Assembly (NCBI RefSeq): GCF_021653995.1
Contig: NZ_JAJJOZ010000001.1
Span: forward strand, 248,001-312,000
Source of the DNA: Allopusillimonas lactea
GTDB lineage: Bacteria > Pseudomonadota > Gammaproteobacteria > Burkholderiales > Burkholderiaceae_B
Length of the DNA stretch: 64,000 bases
Direction of reading: 5' to 3'
The number at the start of each line of letters is the position of its first letter. Positions within the stretch are counted from its first letter, which is position 1. The notes under the pieces were generated by a model. The model ran no database searches. It saw only the letters and a list, made by a program, of their open reading frames with translations, and had not been told where the DNA came from. Below are positions 7,582 to 14,453 of this stretch, piece after piece. A program made the translations under genes and the position numbers.

Positions 7582-8588
7582 ATTATTACCCGCACCACAT
7601 CGGCGATTACATCACCGCCACGGCGCACCTGACCATGCTCGAGGACGGTGCTTATCGCCGCCTCCTCGACTTGTACTACTCGACTGAAAAGCAGCTGCCG
7701 CGCGATCGAAAGGCGCTGTATCGGCTGGCCAGAGCCCGCACCCAAGAGGAACAGGATGCCGTCGATATCGTCGTCGAGGAATTCTTCGTCGACACCGATG
7801 ATGGCTGGTTTCACTCGCGCTGCGACGAAGAAATTGAGAAGGCCCGGGTTTCCAGCGAACGATCTCGCGTCAATGGAAAGAAGGGCGGTCGGCCACGGAA
7901 ACAGGAACCCGCAGATATCCCGCTAGGTTCCTCTGATACTGAAAACCAAAACCCAGAAGAAACCCAGCAGGTTATTTCTAGGTTATCAAATCAAAACCCA
8001 GAACAAACCCAGGGCGAACCTAGCGATAACCTGACCCCAAAGCCCCCAATAACCAATAGCCAAGAACCAATAACCAAAGATAAAGCAGCAGCAGTTATAC
8101 CTCCACCAGAATCGCGCGAGGCTGACCCGCCTGCTGCGCTGCTTGAGATCGAAGACGTTCCGAAACCGCAGGGCGACCCGGTCCATCTGCGCGCGATCGA
8201 ACTGACCGCCTTGCTGCGAAAGCGCGGGGCCGCATTACAAGCCTCTGACCCGCGATTGCGACGATGGGCATCCGAAGGCGTGACCGATGCACAAGCGCTG
8301 CAGGCGCTGGAGCTCGCCCAGCAGCGGCGCGAGACGGCCGGAAGCGCCGCGCCGATCAATGCGGGATACCTGGACTCAATCCTGGCGGATGTGATCGCCG
8401 AGAAGCCGGCGACGGGGGCCGTCCAGCGGCCGGCGATCGACGACTGGTACCGCACCGACGCCGGTATCGAGCGCAAGGGGCGTGAGGTCGGCCTGTTCGC
8501 CCACGGCGGGGAGTCCTACGGCTCGTACCGCGATCGCATCTGGCAGCGTATCCGCAGCCTGGAAATCCAACCGGAGGCAACCCAGTGA
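7578..8588 (+). CDS. DUF1376-domain phage replication protein
   Basis: This 336-residue protein has an N-terminal DUF1376 domain, recognisable from NYYPHHIGDYITATAHLT, EDGAYRRLLDLYYSTE and the basic end of the domain (NGKKGGRPRK, about residue 100). A low-complexity Gln/Asn/Pro linker follows (residues ~105-180), then a helical C-terminal domain (about residues 190-330). DUF1376 proteins occupy the lambda O / phage P replication slot and are thought to act in phage replication initiation. The GTG start overlaps the preceding stop. No helicase or DnaC-type loader follows, so replication probably recruits host enzymes. Confidence 0.8.
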   Translation: MNYYPHHIGDYITATAHLTMLEDGAYRRLLDLYYSTEKQLPRDRKALYRLARARTQEEQDAVDIVVEEFFVDTDDGWFHSRCDEEIEKARVSSERSRVNGKKGGRPRKQEPADIPLGSSDTENQNPEETQQVISRLSNQNPEQTQGEPSDNLTPKPPITNSQEPITKDKAAAVIPPPESREADPPAALLEIEDVPKPQGDPVHLRAIELTALLRKRGAALQASDPRLRRWASEGVTDAQALQALELAQQRRETAGSAAPINAGYLDSILADVIAEKPATGAVQRPAIDDWYRTDAGIERKGREVGLFAHGGESYGSYRDRIWQRIRSLEIQPEATQ

Positions 8589-9094
8589 GTGACTACGCAA
8601 AGGCGAGCCGTGCCGTCAAAACGAGCGCAGCCGGCAGCCCCGTCCCCATGGCTCCGACCGGGCAGTGCGTTGTGCCGGGCTGCCAGCTTCCGGCCACTAT
8701 GACCGCCAGCACGACCGGATCGAACGAATGGCATTGCCGGCTGCACTTCAACGCGGACTATGCCAGCCGCGATGCAATCACCGCGATGGCAAACAATCGG
8801 ATCGGCGCCTATCGGCTGGCTCTGCGGTGCATGAACGCACCATTGGCTGCACGCATACCGTCCCAGGTCAAGTCGCTGCTCGCGCAGCTCGGTCGCGAAG
8901 ACCTGCTCAAAGGCGCCAAACCGCTGTTCAAGAGCGCGCCTCTGACGGCTCGGGCGCTGGGCATGCACATGCTGTCCGTTCTCGACCAGGAATGTCGCAA
9001 GGTGCCCGTTTCAGCGACGCATCTGGACCAGCGCGACGGCTACGACTCCTGGCTACGGGCCGGTGATATCGCCAAAACAGAGGTCGCGCCATGA
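8585..9094 (+). CDS. Putative zinc-binding early phage protein
   Basis: This 169-residue protein starts at GTG 8585, overlapping the previous stop. A CCHH-like cluster is visible near residues 23-55 (CVVPGCQLPATM ... WHCRLHF), suggesting a zinc ribbon. The rest is helical. The function is unknown. It lies between the replication protein and the resolvase in the rightward early operon. Confidence 0.6.
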   Translation: MSDYAKASRAVKTSAAGSPVPMAPTGQCVVPGCQLPATMTASTTGSNEWHCRLHFNADYASRDAITAMANNRIGAYRLALRCMNAPLAARIPSQVKSLLAQLGREDLLKGAKPLFKSAPLTARALGMHMLSVLDQECRKVPVSATHLDQRDGYDSWLRAGDIAKTEVAP

Positions 9095-9333
9095 CCGTCC
9101 AGTGCATCGCCTGTCGGCATTTCAACCTGCGTGGCGCCGGACAGATGGCCCGCCAAGGCTTCGGACACTGCGCGCTACGGGGCAGCGCCGCGGTGTTCCA
9201 GAGCGCCACGTTCGAACGTCTTTGCCCACGGTTCGAGGCCGTGGACGCCGATACGGTCGCCAAGCGCACCACATGGCTGAACTGGGAAAGGCGTCGATTT
9301 TTCGAGGAGATTCTCAAGCATGACCAAACATGA
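9091..9333 (+). CDS. Small cysteine-rich early phage protein
   Basis: This 80-residue protein has Cys pairs (CIACRHF, HCALR, LCPRFEA) that look like a small zinc-binding module. Similar short proteins precede rusA in many prophages. The start overlaps the upstream stop by 4 bases and the end overlaps rusA by 14, showing tight coupling. The function is unknown. Confidence 0.6.
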   Translation: MTVQCIACRHFNLRGAGQMARQGFGHCALRGSAAVFQSATFERLCPRFEAVDADTVAKRTTWLNWERRRFFEEILKHDQT

Positions 9334-9805
9334 CCGCAGCGGCACCGCAGCCGATACCCGGCCGATACGCAGCACCCAGCGCGCCGTGAGTTTCATGGTG
9401 CCCGGCAAGCCGGTGGGCAAGGGCAGGCCACGGGCCGCCAAGCGCGGCCGCCACATCACGCTGTACACGCCTGAGGAGACGGCGTCCTACGAGTCGACGG
9501 TGGCGCTGGCGGCTGGCCAGGCGATGGCCGGGCAGCCGCTCATCGATGGGCCGGTCGACGTGCTCATGCGCATCGCTCTGCCGGTACCGGCCTCCTGGTC
9601 GCAGAAAAAGCAACGTGAAGCCCTCGCCGGCACGCTGGTACCCACGGTTAAGCCGGACATGGACAACGTCATCAAAGCCGTTTTCGACGCCATCAACGGC
9701 GTGGTCTGGAACGACGATACCCAGGTAGCCGACCTGCGGGTGCAGCGCCGCTACGGTGCCGCGCCTGGTGTTTCGGTGGTGGTGATGACGTTGGAGGGCT
9801 ATTGA
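9320..9805 (+). CDS. rusA: RusA-type Holliday junction resolvase
   Basis: This 161-residue protein resolves branched DNA during phage recombination and replication. The RusA signature is clear: an N-terminal strand VSFMVPGKPVGKGRPR, and the catalytic block KPDMDNVIKAVFDAING followed by WNDDTQVADL, which supplies the conserved acidic residues. RusA dimers make paired nicks at four-way junctions in a metal-dependent reaction. The first ~22 residues before the domain are probably disordered. It is in the early operon directly after the small Cys-rich gene. Confidence 0.93.
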   Translation: MTKHDRSGTAADTRPIRSTQRAVSFMVPGKPVGKGRPRAAKRGRHITLYTPEETASYESTVALAAGQAMAGQPLIDGPVDVLMRIALPVPASWSQKKQREALAGTLVPTVKPDMDNVIKAVFDAINGVVWNDDTQVADLRVQRRYGAAPGVSVVVMTLEGY

Positions 9806-9806
9806 G

Positions 9807-10238
9807 ATGCCGATACGGGACATAGGTCTGAAGGACCTGAACCAGGCAGAGCGTGTTGAGTACCGGGCTAAGGTGCGCGAGCTGTCATGCCTGGCGGTCC
9901 AGAAACTGCGCGAGGACTATGGGCTCATGGCGGCGCGTGATCCGCAGAAGACAGAGACCCATGCGGTTATCCGGCTAATTCTCGAGCTGACCGGCCGCAC
10001 CAGGGGCTCCCGCTCGGACGAGGCGCTGCTGATCGACTTCCTGCGCGGCCGGATGGATCGTGGCACGCCAGCTGCGCCGCGCGCGCCGCGGCCATTTCGT
10101 CCGCTACAGATCAGTGCTGACATGCGAATGAACGCCGCGCGGGCCGCTGCGACCCAGCCCACGATGTACACGCCCAATGGCGTGGGCATCGCAAACCAGT
10201 ACAGCGAATTTTTTGTGTTGAAGAAGGAACAGGCATGA
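9807..10238 (+). CDS. Hypothetical early phage protein
   Basis: This 143-residue protein is not recognised. The N-terminal half is helical and charged (LNQAERVEYRAKVREL, AVQKLREDYG). The C-terminal third is Pro/Arg/Ala-rich and probably flexible. It starts 1 base after rusA stops and overlaps the next gene by 4 bases, so it is part of the early operon. Confidence 0.6.
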   Translation: MPIRDIGLKDLNQAERVEYRAKVRELSCLAVQKLREDYGLMAARDPQKTETHAVIRLILELTGRTRGSRSDEALLIDFLRGRMDRGTPAAPRAPRPFRPLQISADMRMNAARAAATQPTMYTPNGVGIANQYSEFFVLKKEQA

Positions 10239-10843
10239 CCACGACATGCGAGCCATTGTTTCAAAGCGCGCACGCCGCGCTGGTGTACGCATTCAACTAT
10301 TCTGGCCAGGCCTATGATCGGCCGATCATGAACCGTATGGCCGACGATCCGGTCGAGGCGGTGTCAAAGGGCCTGTCCGGTCTCGATGGCGCCGGCCAAG
10401 CCGGCATGATCTTCAACAAGCTGCAGCACCTGCCGCCGCTATACCAGTACATCGTGTTCGCTACCTACGCGCCGCGCTCCATTCCCTGCAGCTGCCGGTA
10501 TCCATGCTGCTCTGGCCACAAGCGCAACGAGTTCTGGCATGCGTGCATTCGGCAGATCGAGGAGGCGGCGATTACCCAGGCGCTGCCCGGGTGTGTGTCG
10601 CACCGGGTGCTTCGCCGCGGCATCATACAGCGGGAGTTCGGTGATAAGTCGCTGTCGCTGGCCGAACTGGCCGAGAAAGCTGGCGTACACCGGGACACCG
10701 CCACCAATCACGCCAGCAAGATACGGGCATGGCTTCACGGACAGAAAGCGAAGTCCGGCCATGAGGCGGTGGCGGGCGTCAAAACAGCCGCGCTTCGAAT
10801 GATTGCTCAGATTCTCGCCGAGGATGGACTGGTAAGTCCTTGA
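10235..10843 (+). CDS. Putative antiterminator Q-like / HTH protein
   Basis: This 202-residue protein is the last early gene before the packaging genes, the usual place of the late-gene antiterminator Q. A cysteine cluster (SIPCSCRYPCCSGHKRNEFWHAC, about residues 82-105) resembles the zinc-binding element of some Q-type proteins. A helix-turn-helix follows (SLSLAELAEKAGVHRDTATNHASKI, about residues 140-165). The assignment rests on position and domain layout rather than on a clear family motif. A terminator at 10914-10935 follows it. Confidence 0.55.
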   Translation: MTTTCEPLFQSAHAALVYAFNYSGQAYDRPIMNRMADDPVEAVSKGLSGLDGAGQAGMIFNKLQHLPPLYQYIVFATYAPRSIPCSCRYPCCSGHKRNEFWHACIRQIEEAAITQALPGCVSHRVLRRGIIQREFGDKSLSLAELAEKAGVHRDTATNHASKIRAWLHGQKAKSGHEAVAGVKTAALRMIAQILAEDGLVSP

Positions 10844-10913
10844 CCATTCCGAGTTTGTATCCGAAAATAGCGCCAATTATGCAATTCTCGTAATTGCGTC
10901 CAGATAGAACGAA

Positions 10914-10935
10914 CCCCGCCTTGAGCGGGGTTTTT
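10914..10935 (+). terminator. Rho-independent terminator of the early operon
   Basis: The stem CCCCGC/GCGGGG with a short loop is followed by TTTTT. It lies between the last early gene and the convergent Cas2-like gene. A Q-like antiterminator would be expected to allow reading through such a site. Confidence 0.85.
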
Positions 10936-10937
10936 GC

Positions 10938-11210
10938 TTAGTAGTTGAGATTCTTATTCAACCATTCGTTCACTTCGGTCGGGCCGAATCCTTGCCATGG
11001 TTGTTTGAGCGTAATGATGTAGATATGATCATTTTGGTCGAGGAGCGGCCGCAATGCGTTATACACATCGTCAGGCGTTCCGAAATGCGTAATCGCGTAG
11101 CTCGATTCGGAGAGCCTCGCCCAACTGGTGCCGGTGTTTTTGATTTTATCTACGATCGGCGGACGGTTGATTTCTCTATTCAAATCATAGGTTACTAGAT
11201 AGACGGTCAT
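10938..11210 (-). CDS. Orphan Cas2-like (SinR-type) protein
   Basis: This 90-residue protein has the Cas2/VapD-like ferredoxin pattern: the first strand MTVYLVTYDLN with the conserved acidic residue, a helix (RPPIVDKIKNTGTSWARL), then SSYAITHFGTPDDVYNAL, LDQNDHIYIITLKQPWQGFG and a terminal helix. Proteins like this are often labelled SinR-family or Cas2-related and occur without Cas1 or CRISPR arrays; their role is unsettled. No array or Cas1 is present here. It is the only leftward gene between the early and late regions, so it is probably expressed in the lysogen. Confidence 0.7.
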   Translation of the reverse strand: MTVYLVTYDLNREINRPPIVDKIKNTGTSWARLSESSYAITHFGTPDDVYNALRPLLDQNDHIYIITLKQPWQGFGPTEVNEWLNKNLNY

Positions 11211-11311
11211 CTTCTTGTTCCTATAAAGTCGTGGAGATTTCGTTTTATATCTATTTGTTACATATAGGCATGAGCGTAAACCTCAATTGACCACAAATAA
11301 TGTCGTGATAT

Positions 11312-11902
11312 ATGCCCCGCAAAGACAAAGCTCGCGCCGCGTCTAGCGGCCGCATGACACCCAGGCAAAAGCGGTTCGTCGACGAGTACCTGGTCGACCT
11401 GAACGCCACTCAGGCAGCAATCCGCGCCGGGTACAGCCCCCGGTCGGCCAAGCAGCACGCCGACGTGCTCATGTCCAGGCCACATATTGCCGCTGCCATC
11501 GCAGCCGCGCAGGCCGCCCGCACCAAGCGCACCGAGGTAGACGTCGATTACGTGGTGCGGCGCCTGGTCGAGATCGACCAGATGGACGTCCTGGACATCA
11601 TGAACGATGCCATGGATCTCAAGCCCGTCAGCGAGTGGCCACGTGTATGGCGCCAGTACCTGTCAGGGTTTGACCTGGCGGAGATGTTCGAGGGCCGGGG
11701 CGAGGACCGCGATCTGGTCGGGATTCTGAAGAAAATCAAGTGGCCCGACAAGGTCAAGAACCTGGAGCTGCTCGGGCGGCATCTGGGCATGTTCCGTGAG
11801 CATGTCGAACTCACGGGCAAGAACGGCGCGCCCATTGAACAGGTTTCGATTGACACCAAGGAATTCGCAAAGATCGCCAAGGAGATGCTGAGCAAGGTTT
11901 GA
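11312..11902 (+). CDS. Terminase small subunit
   Basis: This 196-residue protein is a Terminase_2-family DNA-recognition subunit. The N-terminal helix-turn-helix is recognisable (LTPRQ-type start RMTPRQKRFVDEYLVDLNAT, then QAAIRAGYSPRSAKQHADVL). The typical mid-part follows (VDYVVRRLVEIDQMDVLDI), and a C-terminal segment (residues ~150-196, LLGRHLGMFREHVELTGKNG) probably mediates contact with the large subunit. It binds the phage pac/cos site and delivers DNA to the packaging motor. It is followed 10 bases later by the large subunit gene. Confidence 0.9.
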   Translation: MPRKDKARAASSGRMTPRQKRFVDEYLVDLNATQAAIRAGYSPRSAKQHADVLMSRPHIAAAIAAAQAARTKRTEVDVDYVVRRLVEIDQMDVLDIMNDAMDLKPVSEWPRVWRQYLSGFDLAEMFEGRGEDRDLVGILKKIKWPDKVKNLELLGRHLGMFREHVELTGKNGAPIEQVSIDTKEFAKIAKEMLSKV

Positions 11903-11912
11903 GGCCCCCGAT

Positions 11913-14453
11913 ATGAACACATTCAATGATCTGACAGATCAGGAACGGTTCGTATCGCGGGTGCTGGCCAGGGAGGACCTGTACTACTTCTCGCGGTACA
12001 TGTTCCTGGCCAGGCGCAACTTCCCCTGGATGCGCTCGGATCACCACCAGGTCATCTGCGATGCGCTGATGCGCGTCTACCGGGGCGAGTGCAAACGGCT
12101 CGTTATCAACGTGCCGCCGCGCTACTCGAAGACCGAGCTGGCCGTGGTCAACTTCATGGTCTGGGCGCTGGGCAAGAACCCGGATGCCGAGTTCATCCAT
12201 ACCAGCTACGCGGCCACATTGGCGGTGCAGAACGCCGCCAACGCGCGCGAGCTCGTGCGTCACGAGGAATTCCAGCAGGTTTTCCCGAACGTACAGATCC
12301 GCTCGGACAGCGCCGCCAAGGGCGACTGGAAGACGGAGCAGGGCGGCGTCGTATATGCGGCCGGCTCGGGCGGCACGATCACCGGCTTTGGCGCCGGCAA
12401 GGCGCGCCCCGGGTTTGGCGGCTGCTTTCCGGTGGGCACCCGCGTATGGACGGAAGAGGGCTTATTGCCCATAGACCGTATCGTGCGCGAGCGCATGGCG
12501 ATCAACGTGTGGTCTTTTGACTACGCTGGAAAAATGGTTCTTCGCCCTGTGACCGCTTGGCATGAGAACCCGCCCAACGACATTGTGCGGATTACGTTCG
12601 ATGATGGCGCGACAGTTGAATGCACCCCAGATCACCGATTCTGGACCGACAACCGTGGATGGATACGCGCTGACTCACTCAGCGTAGATGATCGGCTTCC
12701 TTGCGTCCAGGGCGGCGTAGAAGGCACGGATGACGTCGGCATCGACGCCCAATGCGATAGCGGTAGGCTTGATGCCTTTGCCGTCTTTCCGTCCGGTTCG
12801 GCTCTCCCTGTTGGAGATGGCGTAGTCGGCTTGCTGGCTGGTGAGCTTGGTTCGCAGGTAGGTCTGTCTGCCTCGCTTTCTAACGACATCGATGCCGCCG
12901 GTGACAGACTTCCACGTTTCGCCTCGCCAAATTTGGAGGATGACGGCGGCGCTCACTCCGTGCGCGTTGGCAAGGTCGTCGGCGGGAACTCCGGTCGTGT
13001 GGTAGATCGTCAGGGCCTGTTCGTTCGTGAGAATGGCGCAGGGGTGCACCTCGGCTTCGCTGAAAGTGCCATGCCTCTGGCTGTCAACGATATTGGCGGC
13101 GCGGGTATCGTACCGGAGATTGCTGAGCCTGTTGTTGCTGGTGTCGCCGTCAGCATGGCACACGTCGGCGCTCTCGGATTGGGGGCCAACAAAGGACAGC
13201 ATGACCAGCTGGTGAATATAGAAAACCTTGGGCTTGGCATTCCTGGACAGGTTGACGCGGAAGTAACCCTTACCGTCGTTGCTGGGCTTGAGGATTCGTT
13301 CGGGTTGGACGTATTCAGACCCGGCGCGCGGAATGATACGGCGCTCGCTTCTGACGCGCCCCAAGTCACTGACCGAGTAGAGCCCTTCATATCCGGGCAC
13401 CGGAAGCCAGTTCTCGTTGAGCGTGTCAGGCATGGTGATGTTACCTTCTGTTTGACTGTCGATGAATATCATAATTTTACCGTCGAATCTGGTTTGGTGG
13501 TAAAAAATTGCATAATCATCGATGACCCGCACAAGCCCGATGAGGCAACGTCGGACGTCATCCGCAAGGGTGTCATCGACTGGTTCCAGAACACCCTGGA
13601 ATCGCGGCGCAACAGTCCCGATACGCCCATCATCGTCATCATGCAGCGCTTGCATGAGGAAGATCTGGCTGGGTGGCTGCTCGCGGGCGGCAACGGCGAA
13701 GAATGGGAGCATGTGTGCCTCGAGGCGCTGATCGATGAGGGTCTGCCGACCGAGCGGGCCCTGTGGCCGGCCAAGCACACCGTAGCAGACCTTAAGCGCC
13801 TGAAGCGCTCGAACAGCTACATATTCAGCGGCCAGTACCAGCAGCGGCCAACGCCCAAGGGCGGCGCGATCATCCGCGGCGAGTGGTTCCCGCGCTATCG
13901 GGTGGTGCCGCCGCTGCAATGGCGCGCCGCCTATGTCGACACCGCCCAGAAGGCGAAAGAGCACAACGACTACACCGTCTTTACGCATGCCGGCATGGGG
14001 GTGGACGGGCGCGTGTACCTGCTCGACGTCGTGCGTGACAAGCTGGACGCCGTGAGGCTGGAGCAGACGGCGAAGGATCTGCATGCGAAGTGGAAACTAA
14101 CCGCGCCGTACCAGGGCAAGGCGTTCAGATACTACGCGATCGAGGACAAGGCCAGCGGCACCGGCCTGATCCAGCAGCTCAAGACCAAACACACCATTCC
14201 GGTGAAGGAACTGCAGCGCCTGCGCGGCCAGGACAAGTACAGCCGCGTGATGGACATCCAGGGGCACCTGGAAAGCGGTTTTGTCGTGCTGCCTGAGGAT
14301 GCGCCCTGGGTGGCCGATTTCATCGCCGAATGCGAGGCCTTCACAGCAACCGACACCCATGCGCACGACGACCAGGTCGATACGCTGGCAGACTGCGCGG
14401 CCGACATGCTCGGCGGCAACGACATTGACCGATTCATGGCACTTGCACAATGA
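11913..14453 (+). CDS. Terminase large subunit interrupted by an intein
   Basis: The 846-residue precursor is the packaging ATPase/nuclease with a 362-residue intein (residues 171-532). Residues 68-75 (PPRYSKTE) are Walker A. Directly after the intein the chain resumes with CIIIDDPHK, the Walker B strand. Joining the flanks gives a normal ~484-residue TerL: ATPase half to about residue 340 of the spliced chain, then an RNase H-like nuclease half with AAYVDTAQK, the conserved acidic EDKASG segment and HDDQVD. It translocates DNA into the prohead and cuts it. Without protein splicing the Walker B site would be split, so the phage should depend on intein activity. The stop overlaps the portal start (ATGA). 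Confidence 0.95.
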   Translation: MNTFNDLTDQERFVSRVLAREDLYYFSRYMFLARRNFPWMRSDHHQVICDALMRVYRGECKRLVINVPPRYSKTELAVVNFMVWALGKNPDAEFIHTSYAATLAVQNAANARELVRHEEFQQVFPNVQIRSDSAAKGDWKTEQGGVVYAAGSGGTITGFGAGKARPGFGGCFPVGTRVWTEEGLLPIDRIVRERMAINVWSFDYAGKMVLRPVTAWHENPPNDIVRITFDDGATVECTPDHRFWTDNRGWIRADSLSVDDRLPCVQGGVEGTDDVGIDAQCDSGRLDAFAVFPSGSALPVGDGVVGLLAGELGSQVGLSASLSNDIDAAGDRLPRFASPNLEDDGGAHSVRVGKVVGGNSGRVVDRQGLFVRENGAGVHLGFAESAMPLAVNDIGGAGIVPEIAEPVVAGVAVSMAHVGALGLGANKGQHDQLVNIENLGLGIPGQVDAEVTLTVVAGLEDSFGLDVFRPGARNDTALASDAPQVTDRVEPFISGHRKPVLVERVRHGDVTFCLTVDEYHNFTVESGLVVKNCIIIDDPHKPDEATSDVIRKGVIDWFQNTLESRRNSPDTPIIVIMQRLHEEDLAGWLLAGGNGEEWEHVCLEALIDEGLPTERALWPAKHTVADLKRLKRSNSYIFSGQYQQRPTPKGGAIIRGEWFPRYRVVPPLQWRAAYVDTAQKAKEHNDYTVFTHAGMGVDGRVYLLDVVRDKLDAVRLEQTAKDLHAKWKLTAPYQGKAFRYYAIEDKASGTGLIQQLKTKHTIPVKELQRLRGQDKYSRVMDIQGHLESGFVVLPEDAPWVADFIAECEAFTATDTHAHDDQVDTLADCAADMLGGNDIDRFMALAQ
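12423..13508 (+). other. Intein in the terminase (362 residues), in-frame
   Basis: The intein starts at Cys171 of the precursor and ends at Asn532, followed by Cys +1. Block A is CFPVGTRVWTEEG. Block B is TPDH (intein residues 68-71, canonical TxxH), followed by the usual end of the N-terminal Hint half (RADSLSVDDRL). Block F is LTVDEYHNF and block G is LVVKN before Cys. The penultimate residue is Lys where His is usual. Between residues ~95 and 337 the sense translation is a Gly/Val/Asp-rich sequence with no LAGLIDADG or HNH motif. This stretch is the exact antisense of the nuclease gene at 12675-13433. The essential Hint pieces (about 94 N-terminal and 25 C-terminal residues) are thus intact around an antisense-encoded linker. 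Confidence 0.93.
12675..13433 (-). CDS. NUMOD4/HNH homing endonuclease on the antisense strand of the intein
   Basis: A 252-residue nuclease read opposite to the terminase and wholly inside the intein. Residues ~8-53 form a NUMOD4 DNA-binding module (WLPVPGYEGLYSVSDLGRVRS). Residues ~70-115 are an HNH nuclease core, with His74 (YIHQLV) and the CHADGDTSNNRLSNL block containing the further His and Asn. Two helix-turn-helix-like modules follow at ~135-174 and ~191-241. ATG 13433 is chosen because NUMOD4 begins right after it and AAGG lies ~10 bases upstream; the longer open frame upstream is only antisense terminase. Its codons coincide exactly with the sense intein codons, so it must avoid TTA, CTA and TCA throughout. 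Expected role: cutting intein-free terminase alleles to spread the element. Confidence 0.88.
   Translation of the reverse strand: MPDTLNENWLPVPGYEGLYSVSDLGRVRSERRIIPRAGSEYVQPERILKPSNDGKGYFRVNLSRNAKPKVFYIHQLVMLSFVGPQSESADVCHADGDTSNNRLSNLRYDTRAANIVDSQRHGTFSEAEVHPCAILTNEQALTIYHTTGVPADDLANAHGVSAAVILQIWRGETWKSVTGGIDVVRKRGRQTYLRTKLTSQQADYAISNRESRTGRKDGKGIKPTAIALGVDADVIRAFYAALDARKPIIYAE

Noticed and set aside
10938..11210. CRISPR-Cas remnant suggested by the Cas2-like gene
   Set aside because: No Cas1, no effector and no repeat-spacer array is nearby. The gene fits the orphan SinR/Cas2-like proteins.
13434..14084. Upstream extension of the antisense nuclease frame (469-residue version)
   Set aside because: This part is the antisense of ordinary terminase coding sequence and shows no domain. 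NUMOD4 starts right after the ATG at 13433, which has its own ribosome-site-like AAGG.
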